Shown: positions 1 to 7,837 of the stretch, piece by piece
How the letters are laid out: every line of letters begins with the position of its first letter
How positions within the stretch are numbered: position 1 is the stretch's first letter
From: Paraburkholderia sp. BL25I1N1
GTDB lineage: Bacteria > Pseudomonadota > Gammaproteobacteria > Burkholderiales > Burkholderiaceae
Assembly: GCF_003002025.1 (NCBI RefSeq)
Contig: NZ_PVZB01000001.1
Span: 310,001 to 374,000, forward strand
Direction: 5' to 3'
DNA length: 64,000 nucleotides
Notes under the pieces: model-generated
What the model was told of the DNA's origin: nothing
What the model saw: the letters and a program-made list of their open reading frames with translations, nothing else
The model's database searches: none
Translations under genes and position numbers: made by a program

Positions 1-47
1 TCGGTTTTTTGCGGACGCCGCGCGCTCAGCGCAGCACATGCAGCGAC

Positions 48-102
48 TATAATGAGATTTGGCTCTTAACTTCAGAGCCATTTCAATAAAAATGTAGGAG
101 CC
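48..102 (+). promoter_or_regulatory. Promoter and likely operator of the MocR gene
   Basis: A perfect TATAAT -10 box lies at 48-53; no good -35 is visible. Just downstream is an inverted repeat GGCTCT (61-66) / AGAGCC (74-79), and a third GAGCC copy (98-102) lies in the leader, so GAGCCAwT occurs as a direct repeat 23 bp apart. An inverted plus direct repeat arrangement is what MocR/PdxR-type regulators often bind, so autoregulation is likely (inference). The ribosome binding site TAGGAG overlaps the last copy. Confidence 0.5.
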
Positions 103-106
103 AATC

Positions 107-1612
107 ATGCGCGCGAGCGTTTTGTCCGACTGGCTGGCCCAGCGCCTCGACCGCGGCAACGGTCAGCCGATCTATCGCCAGTTGCACCGGCTGTTGCAGC
201 AGGCGATCCTGTCGCGCGAGTTGCCGCCGGGCAGCAAGGTGCCGTCGTCGCGGTTGCTGGCGCAGGAGTTGGGCATTGGGCGCAACACCGTCACGCAGGT
301 GTATGAGCAGCTCGTACTCGAAGGTTATGTCAGTTCAGCGACCGGGCGCGGCACGTTTGTCGCCGACAGCGCGCCGGACGAGATCGTCGGCGTGCCCGAT
401 GCCGAGGCGCCCGCCGCGCGTTCCGAGCCGGCGCCACAGCAGGCGCGGCGCGCGCTTTCCACGCGCGGCGCGCGGTTGATCGCCGGAGCGGGCGTGTCCA
501 AGCGGCAGTGGGGCGCCTTCATGCCTGGCGTGCCCGACGTCACGAAGTTTCCGGCGCGCGTGTGGAGTCGCCTGCACAATAAATATTGGCGGCGGCTGCG
601 CCCGGACCTGCTGACGTATGCGCCGGGCGGCGGCCTTGCCTCGCTGCGGCACGCGCTGGCCGACTATCTGCGCACCTCGCGCTCGGTGCGCTGCACGCCG
701 GAGCAGATCATCATCACGACCGGGATTCACCAGTCCGTCGATCTGGCCGTGCGTCTGCTGTCCGATCCGGGCGACGTGATCTGGACCGAAGACCCGTGTT
801 ATTGGGGCGTGCGCAGCGTGCTGCACGTGTCTGGTCTGGAATCGCGGCCGATCGCCGTCGACGAGGAAGGCATCAATCCTTCCGCCGACGACCTCGCGCA
901 GCCGCCGAAGCTGATGCTGGTCACGCCTTCGCACCAATACCCGCTCGGCATGGTAATGAGTCTCGCGCGGCGCCGCATGCTGCTCGAATACGCGCGGCAG
1001 AACCAGTGCTGGATCATCGAGGACGACTACGACAGCGAATACCGCTATGGCAGCCGGCCGTTGGCTTCGTTGCAAGGTCTGGATACGTCGGGGCAGGTGA
1101 TTTACGTGGGCAGCTTCGGCAAGACGCTGTTTCCTGGGCTGCGCATCGGCTACCTCGTGGTGCCGGAAGCGCTGGCGGAGAGCTTTGCCACGGCGAGCGC
1201 CGAGTTGTATCGCGAGGGGCAGTTGCTGCAGCAGGCGATGCTCGCGGAGTTCATCGCCGAAGGGCATTTCACGTCGCATATCCGCAAGATGCGCACGCTG
1301 TACGGGCAGCGCCGGCAGACGCTGCTGGACGCTGCCGCTCAGCGTTACGGCGACGCGTTGCCTGCAGTGGGCGGCGACGCCGGCTTGCATCTCGTGATGC
1401 AGTTGCCTGACGGCACCGATGACCGGCGGGTGGCGGCTGCGGCGCTGGAGCGCAATATCGTCGTGCGGCCGTTGTCGGGGTATTACGCGCAACCGTTGCT
1501 GGCGCCGTCGGGTTTGCTGATCGGCTACGCGTGCGTGCCGGATGAGGAGATCGCACCGGCGCTCAACACGCTGGCTGATGCTATCGATGCGACGCTGCCG
1601 GAGTTTGTGTGA
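107..1612 (+). CDS. MocR/PdxR-type GntR-family regulator with aminotransferase-like domain
   Basis: The 501-residue product has an N-terminal winged helix of the GntR type (about residues 15-85, with the typical segment SRLLAQELGIGRNTV) joined to a fold-type I aminotransferase domain (about 130-500). The PLP-binding lysine is visible in GSFGKTLFPG (about K339), and the IEDDYDSEYR motif typical of MocR proteins is present. Such proteins use PLP or a PLP adduct as effector to control vitamin B6, GABA, taurine or amino-acid genes. The start is set by TAGGAG seven bases upstream. The regulated gene is probably divergent and lies outside the left edge, so the effector cannot be named. It converges with the toxin gene, 17 bases apart. 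Confidence 0.9.
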   Translation: MRASVLSDWLAQRLDRGNGQPIYRQLHRLLQQAILSRELPPGSKVPSSRLLAQELGIGRNTVTQVYEQLVLEGYVSSATGRGTFVADSAPDEIVGVPDAEAPAARSEPAPQQARRALSTRGARLIAGAGVSKRQWGAFMPGVPDVTKFPARVWSRLHNKYWRRLRPDLLTYAPGGGLASLRHALADYLRTSRSVRCTPEQIIITTGIHQSVDLAVRLLSDPGDVIWTEDPCYWGVRSVLHVSGLESRPIAVDEEGINPSADDLAQPPKLMLVTPSHQYPLGMVMSLARRRMLLEYARQNQCWIIEDDYDSEYRYGSRPLASLQGLDTSGQVIYVGSFGKTLFPGLRIGYLVVPEALAESFATASAELYREGQLLQQAMLAEFIAEGHFTSHIRKMRTLYGQRRQTLLDAAAQRYGDALPAVGGDAGLHLVMQLPDGTDDRRVAAAALERNIVVRPLSGYYAQPLLAPSGLLIGYACVPDEEIAPALNTLADAIDATLPEFV

Positions 1613-1629
1613 GGGGAAGCGCGCTTTGT

Positions 1630-2202
1630 TCAGATGGCGATGCTATAGGGCCGAACAGCCGAAACAGTTTGCGTGAGACCGAGGCTGGCCAAAGTGTCGA
1701 GATACTCGTCGACGGACTTTGATGGGTTTTTTAACGATTTCCTGTGCTCGGCCATTGCTTCGAGCACCTTCGCCTGGTTGAGGTCGAACAGATCGGCGAT
1801 GAAGTCGTCCGGATGTTGCGCGGTTACGTTGAACGTACTCAAGGCGGCAGCAGGAAAGTCTCTCAGATTGAACGTAACAATAAGCTCGGCCCCGCAATGG
1901 ACTGCGGCGGCGACGACGTGTGCATCAGTGGGATCCGGCAACTCGATAGCCGCTATCAAATGCTCGAAGTTTTCGACCAATGCATCGCGAACATGGGCGT
2001 CCATGAGTTCGCGAACGCGATAGATTTTGGCGCGATCCAGGTCCGGACGGTTTGCGATCAGGTTGCGCACCCATTCTTCATGGATAGCGCGAGTCCAACG
2101 CGCGCGGAAGAGATCGGTCAGCGCCAGACGCATCAACAGGTCACGCAATGGTTGGGAGTACAGAACGCAAGCGTCGTAGACAGCGGTGAAATGTGACGAC
2201 AT
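1630..2202 (-). CDS. PIN-domain toxin (module 1)
   Basis: The 190-residue protein has the acidic residues of a PIN ribonuclease: D10 (YDACVLYS), E42/E43 (IHEEW), D93 (DPTDAHVV) and D115 (NLRDFP). It is longer than classical VapC (about 130 residues) and belongs to the PIN group that pairs with an excisionase-like HTH protein. It begins three bases after the stop of the HTH partner, as in type II toxin-antitoxin operons. It is clearly paralogous to the protein at 25658-26260 over its full length, sharing the IHxEW, HVVxxAV and TFNLxDF blocks. Toxicity and RNA target are inferred from the family only. Confidence 0.8.
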   Translation of the reverse strand: MSSHFTAVYDACVLYSQPLRDLLMRLALTDLFRARWTRAIHEEWVRNLIANRPDLDRAKIYRVRELMDAHVRDALVENFEHLIAAIELPDPTDAHVVAAAVHCGAELIVTFNLRDFPAAALSTFNVTAQHPDDFIADLFDLNQAKVLEAMAEHRKSLKNPSKSVDEYLDTLASLGLTQTVSAVRPYSIAI

Positions 2203-2205
2203 CGG

Positions 2206-2664
2206 CTATTCCAGACCCATGTCCTGTGACAATGCCGCCATTTCGTCCAGCGCGTTGCGCCGCTGCGTATCAATGCGATTCTTGTAGGCCATCACGTCTT
2301 CGTACCGTACGCGCCGGTGAGTGTTCACCTTGCGGAACGGGATCTCTTTCTTCTCCAGCAACTGCACGAAGTACGGCCGCGACACGTTCAGGAGATCGGC
2401 AGCTTCCTGCGTGGTCAGTTCGGCATGAATCGGAATGATAGAGACGGCGTTCCCCTGCCCGATCTCAGTCAGAACATCGACCATCAGCCGCACGACCGAC
2501 GTAGGCAACTCGACGGTGCGCGTTTGACCCCTGTCGTCTTTGAAGTCGAACTGCTGTGTCTCCGCGCGGCTGGACAGCACCACAGACAGATTCCGGCTGG
2601 AGGTGCGGGCAAGCTCGGCCTCCTGTTGGGACGGAAGCGGGGTGGGATGGATGGTGGTGTTCAT
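2206..2664 (-). CDS. Excisionase-like HTH antitoxin (module 1)
   Basis: The 152-residue product carries a MerR/excisionase-type helix-turn-helix near its C-terminus (segment TTQEAADLLNVSRPYF, then a K/R-rich wing VNTHRRVRYEDV), the usual antitoxin partner of this PIN family. The ATG at 2664 is preferred over upstream in-frame starts because GGAG lies 13 bases before it and a good promoter (TTGCGA-17-TAGAAT, 2693-2721) would start transcription only about 20 bases upstream. It is first in a two-gene operon with the toxin and probably represses its own promoter. The paralogue at 25191-25658 has the same architecture. Confidence 0.8.
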   Translation of the reverse strand: MNTTIHPTPLPSQQEAELARTSSRNLSVVLSSRAETQQFDFKDDRGQTRTVELPTSVVRLMVDVLTEIGQGNAVSIIPIHAELTTQEAADLLNVSRPYFVQLLEKKEIPFRKVNTHRRVRYEDVMAYKNRIDTQRRNALDEMAALSQDMGLE

Positions 2665-2692
2665 GGCGCGACTCGGCTCCTTCGATTGCGTC

Positions 2693-2726
2693 ATTCTAAA
2701 TCGAAATATTCGAAATCGCAATAAAC
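2693..2726 (-). promoter_or_regulatory. Promoter of HTH-PIN module 1
   Basis: Read on the minus strand, TTGCGA (2721-2716) is separated by exactly 17 bases from TAGAAT (2698-2693). The spacer contains repeated TTTCG and a TTCGAA palindrome, a plausible operator. The 10 bases GTTTATTGCG covering the -35 box (2726-2717) recur identically in the promoter of the second module (25135-25144). Confidence 0.55.
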
Positions 2727-2780
2727 GAAACGGAGCGAAGGGGCGGGGTGAGGGGCCGTTGGCCGTCAGGCCGCCAACTT

Positions 2781-3623
2781 TCAGATCACGCGCTCGCGCA
2801 GCCACGCCGAAACGAGGTCGATCACCGTCACCACCACGATCACCATAGTCATCACCGCGGCCGTTTGCGCATAGTTAAACGAGCGAATCGCTTCGTACAA
2901 CACCACGCCGATGCCGCCCGCGCCGACCATGCCCACCACCATCGCCGAGCGCACGTTCGATTCGAAGCGATACAACGCGTACGAGATCCACAACGGCAGC
3001 ACTTGCGGCAGCACGCCGTAAATGATCTCGTCGAGACTGGTCGCGCCGGTGGCGCGCACGCCTTCGGCAGGGCGCGGATCGATGGCCTCGACCGCTTCGG
3101 CGAACAGCTTGGCGAGCACGCCAGTGGTGTGCACCCACAGCGCCAGCACACCCGCAAAAGGACCGAGCCCGACCGCGACGATAAACAGCATCGCGAAGAC
3201 CATCTCATTGATCGCGCGGCATGCGTCCATGATGCGGCGCATGGGCTGCACGATCCACATCGGCGCCATGTTGTGAGCGGACATCAGTCCGCACGGCACC
3301 GCGCACACGAGCGAAAGCGCGGTGCCCCACACCGCCACCGAGAGCGTCACATACATCTCGTGCAGATAGCTGCGCCATTCGGTGAAGTCGGGTGGAAAGA
3401 AATCCTTGGCGAACTGGCCCATGTTGCCGGAGTCGCTGAGCAGATCCAGCGGACGCATGTCGGCGCCGTGCCACGCGCCGCCCAACACCGCCAACACCGC
3501 GATCCAGCCGACGAGCGAGAGCCAGCTACGCTTGCCGGCCGCCGGCGCGGGATGACGTGCCGCCTGGGCGGCGAGCGCTTCGCTCGCGCGCCCCGGCGAC
3601 GTGACCAGATCGGCCGTGTTCAT
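2781..3623 (-). CDS. phnE: Phosphonate ABC transporter permease PhnE
   Basis: The 280-residue inner-membrane protein has a hydrophobic N-terminal segment (about 33-50) and a BPD-type permease domain (about 85-275) with the cytoplasmic coupling segment [18 protein letters not shown] that docks on the ATPase. Its start overlaps the phnD stop by four bases (ATGA), which indicates translational coupling. With PhnC and PhnD it forms an importer for phosphonates, phosphite or phosphate esters. A single permease gene is typical of the phnCDE arrangement. No C-P lyase genes lie in the window, so the ligand is undetermined. Confidence 0.9.
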   Translation of the reverse strand: MNTADLVTSPGRASEALAAQAARHPAPAAGKRSWLSLVGWIAVLAVLGGAWHGADMRPLDLLSDSGNMGQFAKDFFPPDFTEWRSYLHEMYVTLSVAVWGTALSLVCAVPCGLMSAHNMAPMWIVQPMRRIMDACRAINEMVFAMLFIVAVGLGPFAGVLALWVHTTGVLAKLFAEAVEAIDPRPAEGVRATGATSLDEIIYGVLPQVLPLWISYALYRFESNVRSAMVVGMVGAGGIGVVLYEAIRSFNYAQTAAVMTMVIVVVTVIDLVSAWLRERVI

Positions 3624-4597
3624 TGCTTCGATTGCGCGATATTCAGCGCGCTCAGCTTCGCGTCGAGTGCGGCCAACTGGGTCTTGCGATCGTCATCGGA
3701 GAGATGCGTGTCGCTCGCGATCTTCTGCTTCTGCTGGAACAACGCGACCTGGCGGATCGGCAGCAACTGCGCATCCGACGATGCCGCGAAACCGCCGTAG
3801 CCGAAAATGCCGGCCATTACCGCCTTTTCGTGTGCATCGGTCTTCGCATAGTTGACGAAGAAGTTGCGCAGCTTGTCCTTGGTGGCTTGCGGCAGATCCT
3901 TACGCCACACGATCGGGTCCGACGGAATCAGCGGCGAGGTCCACAGCACGCGCACTTGCGCGAACTTGTCCGGATGCTGCTTCTTCAAGGAATCGAGCAT
4001 TTCCGTATTGTTGGTCGCGATATCGATCTTGTTGTTCACGACGGCCAGCAGATTCGCTTCATGACTGGAAGGCAGCACGGTTTTGAACGACGTATTGACC
4101 GGCGTGTTGTGCTGGGCGAACAGGTAGTAGCCGGGAATCAGCGTGCCGGACGTCGAGTTGGGATCGCCGAAGCCGAGCGTGACATCCTTCGTATTCTTGA
4201 ATACATCGTCGAGCGTTTTGAAGCGGCTGTTCACGTTGGTGATCAACACGGATTTATATCCGGCGTCGCCATTCGCGTACACGGTCTTGGCAAACACCTC
4301 GCCTTGCGAACGATCCACTGCTTCGATCGCCGACGCATTGCCGAGATACGCAACCTGGACCTTGTTGAAACGCATGCCTTCGATAATGCCGGCGTAGTCC
4401 GTCGCGAAGAACGCCTTGACGTTCAGGCCGGTTTGCCTGTTCATGTCCTGAATCAGCGGTTCCCAGCGCTGTTTCAGCACGGACGACGAATCGGTCGAAA
4501 TGATGCCGAGGTTCAGGTCTTCGGCTTGCGCAGTGGCGACAGTGGCAAGGGTCGCCGCGCCGACGGCCAGCGTGATCAATGAACGCAGGAATTTCAT
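3620..4597 (-). CDS. phnD: Phosphonate-type ABC transporter substrate-binding protein PhnD
   Basis: The 325-residue periplasmic protein begins with a signal peptide ([20 protein letters not shown], cleavage probably after AQA near residue 25). The mature part matches the PhnD family: LGIISTDSS at the start, the motif [15 protein letters not shown], and the ligand-loop segment [10 protein letters not shown]. It captures phosphonate-like ligands for PhnE and PhnC. It lies 41 bases after phnC and overlaps phnE. Family members differ in preference between phosphonates, phosphite and hypophosphite, so the exact ligand is open. Confidence 0.9.
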   Translation of the reverse strand: MKFLRSLITLAVGAATLATVATAQAEDLNLGIISTDSSSVLKQRWEPLIQDMNRQTGLNVKAFFATDYAGIIEGMRFNKVQVAYLGNASAIEAVDRSQGEVFAKTVYANGDAGYKSVLITNVNSRFKTLDDVFKNTKDVTLGFGDPNSTSGTLIPGYYLFAQHNTPVNTSFKTVLPSSHEANLLAVVNNKIDIATNNTEMLDSLKKQHPDKFAQVRVLWTSPLIPSDPIVWRKDLPQATKDKLRNFFVNYAKTDAHEKAVMAGIFGYGGFAASSDAQLLPIRQVALFQQKQKIASDTHLSDDDRKTQLAALDAKLSALNIAQSKQ

Positions 4598-4638
4598 TGT
4601 TTGAGATCCGGTTGAGTTGACAGAACGAATGGGCGCGC

Positions 4639-5544
4639 TCAGTTCGAGTGCGCCGGATTGAGTGCGAACGCATAGCGCATGGAGGCGGGCGCGGTGTCCT
4701 GAAGTGGTGTGCCGCCGTTAGCGGTTTTCGTGCCGAGATCGTCCGCGCTTATGGCGGCTTCATCGAGCAACTCGCGGGCGTCGTCGCCGTAGAGTTTCTT
4801 GAGCAACGCAGGCGTGAGCGCGGCGGAAGGTCCGTCGTAGACCACCTTGCCGCGGCGCAGCGCAATCGTGCGCGGGCAGTACTGCATCGCGATGTCGACC
4901 TGATGCAGCGAAACCAGCACCGTGAGTTGATGCTCGACGTTCAGCGTGCGCAGCATCTCCATCACGCGGCGCGACGACTCGGGGTCGAGCGAGGCGATCG
5001 GTTCATCGGCGAGCACGATACGCGCGCGTTGCACCAGCGCACGGGCAAGCGCGGCGCGCTGCTGTTGGCCGCCGGAGAGATTGGCGGCGCGTTCGCGCGC
5101 ATGTTCGCCGATGCCGACTTCGTTCAACGCAGCCATCGACAACGCCCGCTCGGCGCGCGGAAAGCGGCCGCAGAGCCGACGCCACAACGGCAACCGCGCG
5201 AGCGCGCCGATTAGCACATTGCTTTCGACGGAGAGGCGGTTCACCAGATTGAACTGCTGGAACACGAAGCCGATATCGCGGCGAATGCTGCGCACCTCCC
5301 GCACAATGCGGCCGTTCTGCTGAATGGGCCGGCCCAGAATCGAGATCTGCGACGGCTGCGCATCCGAAGCGGTGAAGCCCGCGATATGGCGCAGCAGCGT
5401 CGACTTGCCGGAGCCCGAGGCGCCGATCAACGCAACCATTTCGCCCGGTTCGACGCGCAGATCGATTTCGTCCAGCGCCTTGCGGCCATTGCTGAACGTC
5501 TTGCTCAACCGTTCGATACGAATTGCTTCCCGAATTGCTTCCAT
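4639..5544 (-). CDS. phnC: Phosphonate ABC transporter ATP-binding protein PhnC
   Basis: The 301-residue ATPase shows Walker [11 protein letters not shown]-loop FVFQQFNLV, signature LSGGQQQR, Walker B VLADEP and switch histidine SLHQVD. The ATG at 5544 is chosen because AAGGGG lies just upstream, whereas the longer frame to 5592 has no such site. It is the first gene of the phnCDE operon. A CGTCTAGACG palindrome lies about 90 bases upstream. The C-terminal tail of some 50 residues after the ATPase core, including a run of Ala and Asp, is not conserved-looking. Confidence 0.92.
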   Translation of the reverse strand: MEAIREAIRIERLSKTFSNGRKALDEIDLRVEPGEMVALIGASGSGKSTLLRHIAGFTASDAQPSQISILGRPIQQNGRIVREVRSIRRDIGFVFQQFNLVNRLSVESNVLIGALARLPLWRRLCGRFPRAERALSMAALNEVGIGEHARERAANLSGGQQQRAALARALVQRARIVLADEPIASLDPESSRRVMEMLRTLNVEHQLTVLVSLHQVDIAMQYCPRTIALRRGKVVYDGPSAALTPALLKKLYGDDARELLDEAAISADDLGTKTANGGTPLQDTAPASMRYAFALNPAHSN

Positions 5545-5632
5545 GACTACCCCTTGATGCATCCGGCCTCTGCCGGCATGTGTGGGGCTCATTCTAGGAA
5601 GCGTCTGTGACGGTTGAGTGAAGGCATCGCAA

Positions 5633-5642
5633 CGTCTAGACG
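5633..5642. promoter_or_regulatory. Palindromic operator candidate upstream of phnCDE
   Basis: CGTCTAGACG is a perfect 10-base palindrome whose core GTCTAGAC fits GTnTAnAC, the half-site pattern of the HutC/PhnF subgroup of GntR regulators. It sits in the 292-base gap between phnC and the divergent peptidase gene, so it could serve either. No phnF gene lies nearby, so the regulator would be encoded elsewhere (inference). Confidence 0.4.
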
Positions 5643-5836
5643 ACTATATCTATCCATGTCTTTTTTGCGTCGCCGGCAAGGCAGATTGGAGTCAATCGTT
5701 CGAAATAGAAAATGACATGCATGTGACAGGATTTGCGCCCGCCGGCGCCGCTTCAGCATGAGCGCCGCCGGCCAGGCTATATTGCGTCAATCGGTGTGCC
5801 GTCCCCATTAACCTTGCAATTGCTTGCGACATCGTC

Positions 5837-6871
5837 ATGCAGCCTCTGAGCTTCCTTCCCGACAGTTTTGCGGAGTACGAAGATCTGAGGACGATCCTCG
5901 AGCAAGGCAGTGCGAGCTTCGCGATCCGCACCGTCTGCGAGACGACGGTGCGCGGCCGGCACTTCGCCGTGCAGACCGCGAGCATCGGATCCACCGACCC
6001 GCAAGCGCCGGCAATCGGCTTTTTCGGCGGCATTCACGGGCTCGAACGGATCGGCTCGCAACTCGTGCTCGACTACATGCGAGCGCTGCTCGCGCGGCTC
6101 GAATGGGACGAACTGCTGGTGCGCCAATTGCAGTCGATTCGTCTGATCTTTATGCCGATCGTCAATCCGGGCGGCATGTGGGCGGCCACGCGCGCTAACC
6201 CGAACGGTGTCGACCTGATGCGCAATGCGCCGCAGAACGCCGACGAACGCGTGCCGCTGCTAGCCGGCGGCCAGCGCGTTGGCGCCTGGCTGCCGTGGTA
6301 TCGGGGCCGCGAGGGCGAGCCGATGGAGCCCGAGGCCTCGGCGTTGCTGCGGGTGGTCGAAACCGAGCTGGCCACGCGGCCGTTGAGCATCGCGCTCGAT
6401 TGCCACTCGGGCTACGGCTGGAGCGACAGCATCTGGTTTCCGTACGCACGCACCCGCAAAGTGATGCCGCATCTGCCGGAAATGTACGTGCTGAAAACCA
6501 TGTTCGAACGCGCCCATCCCCATCATGGCTACGCATTCGAACCGCAGAGCCATCAATATCTGTTGCACGGCGATCTGTGGGACTTCGCTTACGACCGCGC
6601 GCCCGCGCCCAACGTCTTTCTGCCCATGACCCTCGAACTCGGCTCCTGGCTGTGGATCAAGAAGAATCCGCGCCAGTTGTTTTCGCGTCAGGGCATGTTC
6701 AATCCAGTGAAGGCGCATCGCACGGCGCGCGTGCTGCGGCGTCACGCGAACCTGCTCGACTTTCTGGCGCGCGCGGCCTTTTCGTCGCAACGTTGGCTGC
6801 CGCAAGGCAATCGTCGCGAGCAATTGCTGCAAAGCGCGATCGACCATTGGTATAACCCGGAAAGCGTATGA
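5837..6871 (+). CDS. M14-family zinc carboxypeptidase-like protein
   Basis: The 344-residue protein shows the M14 metallopeptidase layout: zinc ligands in FFGGIHGLERIG (His and Glu of HxxE, about residues 68-71), NPGG and an Arg-rich loop (RANPNGVDLMRN), the third ligand in DCHSGYG, and the catalytic glutamate in TLELGSW. There is no signal peptide, so it is probably cytoplasmic. It overlaps the following hydrolase gene by four bases (ATGA), so both are made together. The substrate is unknown; M14 members of this size remove C-terminal residues or act on amide-linked metabolites. Confidence 0.8.
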   Translation: MQPLSFLPDSFAEYEDLRTILEQGSASFAIRTVCETTVRGRHFAVQTASIGSTDPQAPAIGFFGGIHGLERIGSQLVLDYMRALLARLEWDELLVRQLQSIRLIFMPIVNPGGMWAATRANPNGVDLMRNAPQNADERVPLLAGGQRVGAWLPWYRGREGEPMEPEASALLRVVETELATRPLSIALDCHSGYGWSDSIWFPYARTRKVMPHLPEMYVLKTMFERAHPHHGYAFEPQSHQYLLHGDLWDFAYDRAPAPNVFLPMTLELGSWLWIKKNPRQLFSRQGMFNPVKAHRTARVLRRHANLLDFLARAAFSSQRWLPQGNRREQLLQSAIDHWYNPESV

Positions 6872-7668
6872 GCACGTGGATCCTGCTGCGCGGCCTCACG
6901 CGTGAAATCCGCCACTGGGGTCGCTTGCCCGGCTTGCTGCATGGCGCGCTCAATGAAGCGGCCCTTCAGGCCGGCGCGCCTCACCGTCTGCTGCTGCTCG
7001 ATCTGCCGGGCAACGGCGAATTCGCGCATTTGCGCGCACCGTCGACGGTCGCCGACATGGTCGGCTTCGTGCGCAATGCTGCTCTGCAAAGCGGCATGCC
7101 CGGTCCCTATTGCGTGCTGGCCATGTCGCTCGGCGGCATGGTGGCGACGGACTGGGCGCAACGGCATCCCTACGAGATCGAACGGCTGGTGCTGATCAAT
7201 ACGAGCATGCGGCCGTTCAGCCAGATGCAGGAGCGCTTGCGTCCTTCTGCATGGTCTGGCCTGCTGGGCGTTGCCGCGCACTGGCGCGACGCGCCGCGCG
7301 CGGAACACGGCATTCATCGGCTGACGTGCAATAACGTGCAGACGCTGGGTGACGATCTCGACACCTGGAGCCGCATTCGCCGCAGCGCGCCCGTGAGCCG
7401 TGGCAATGCGTTACGGCAACTTTGGGCCGCGGCGCGTTTCACCGCGGGCACGGCGCGGCCGGAATGCCCATTGCTGATCCTCTCTTCGCGGGTCGACAAA
7501 CTGGTCGACCCCGTGTGCTCGGCAAAGCTGGCGGCGGCGTGGGGCGCCCTGCATTGCGAGCATCCGTGGGCTGGCCACGACCTGCCGCACGACGATCCGG
7601 CGTGGACCAGCGAACAGGTTCGCGCATGGCTCGCGCAGGAGCACGCGGTTCCCCGGGCCGTGCTTTAA
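6868..7668 (+). CDS. Alpha/beta hydrolase
   Basis: The 266-residue protein has the alpha/beta hydrolase core: oxyanion region LLRGLTREIRHWG, nucleophile elbow AMSLGGM (Ser in SxGG context, about residue 89), acid in LSSRVDKLVDP, and catalytic histidine in WAGHDLPHDDP. It is translationally coupled to the M14 peptidase, suggesting the pair hydrolyse linked substrates. No secretion signal is seen. The natural ester or amide substrate cannot be inferred. Confidence 0.8.
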   Translation: MSTWILLRGLTREIRHWGRLPGLLHGALNEAALQAGAPHRLLLLDLPGNGEFAHLRAPSTVADMVGFVRNAALQSGMPGPYCVLAMSLGGMVATDWAQRHPYEIERLVLINTSMRPFSQMQERLRPSAWSGLLGVAAHWRDAPRAEHGIHRLTCNNVQTLGDDLDTWSRIRRSAPVSRGNALRQLWAAARFTAGTARPECPLLILSSRVDKLVDPVCSAKLAAAWGALHCEHPWAGHDLPHDDPAWTSEQVRAWLAQEHAVPRAVL

Positions 7669-7837
7669 ATAGCCGGGCATGCCGTAACGATGCATTCACC
7701 GGCAGCGGGTATAACCTAAGTGCCGTCGTCCGTCGCATGCCGGTCGTCAGGTGCATAATTCCCCTTCAGACGATGCATGCGAATCAAGCGAGTATCAGGC
7801 CATACCCGCCAATGCCGCCCAGCCGGGGGAGTTGATC

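Noticed and set aside
2757..2777. Terminator after phnE
   Set aside because: GTTGGC/GCCAAC makes only a six-base stem with no U tract, too weak to support.
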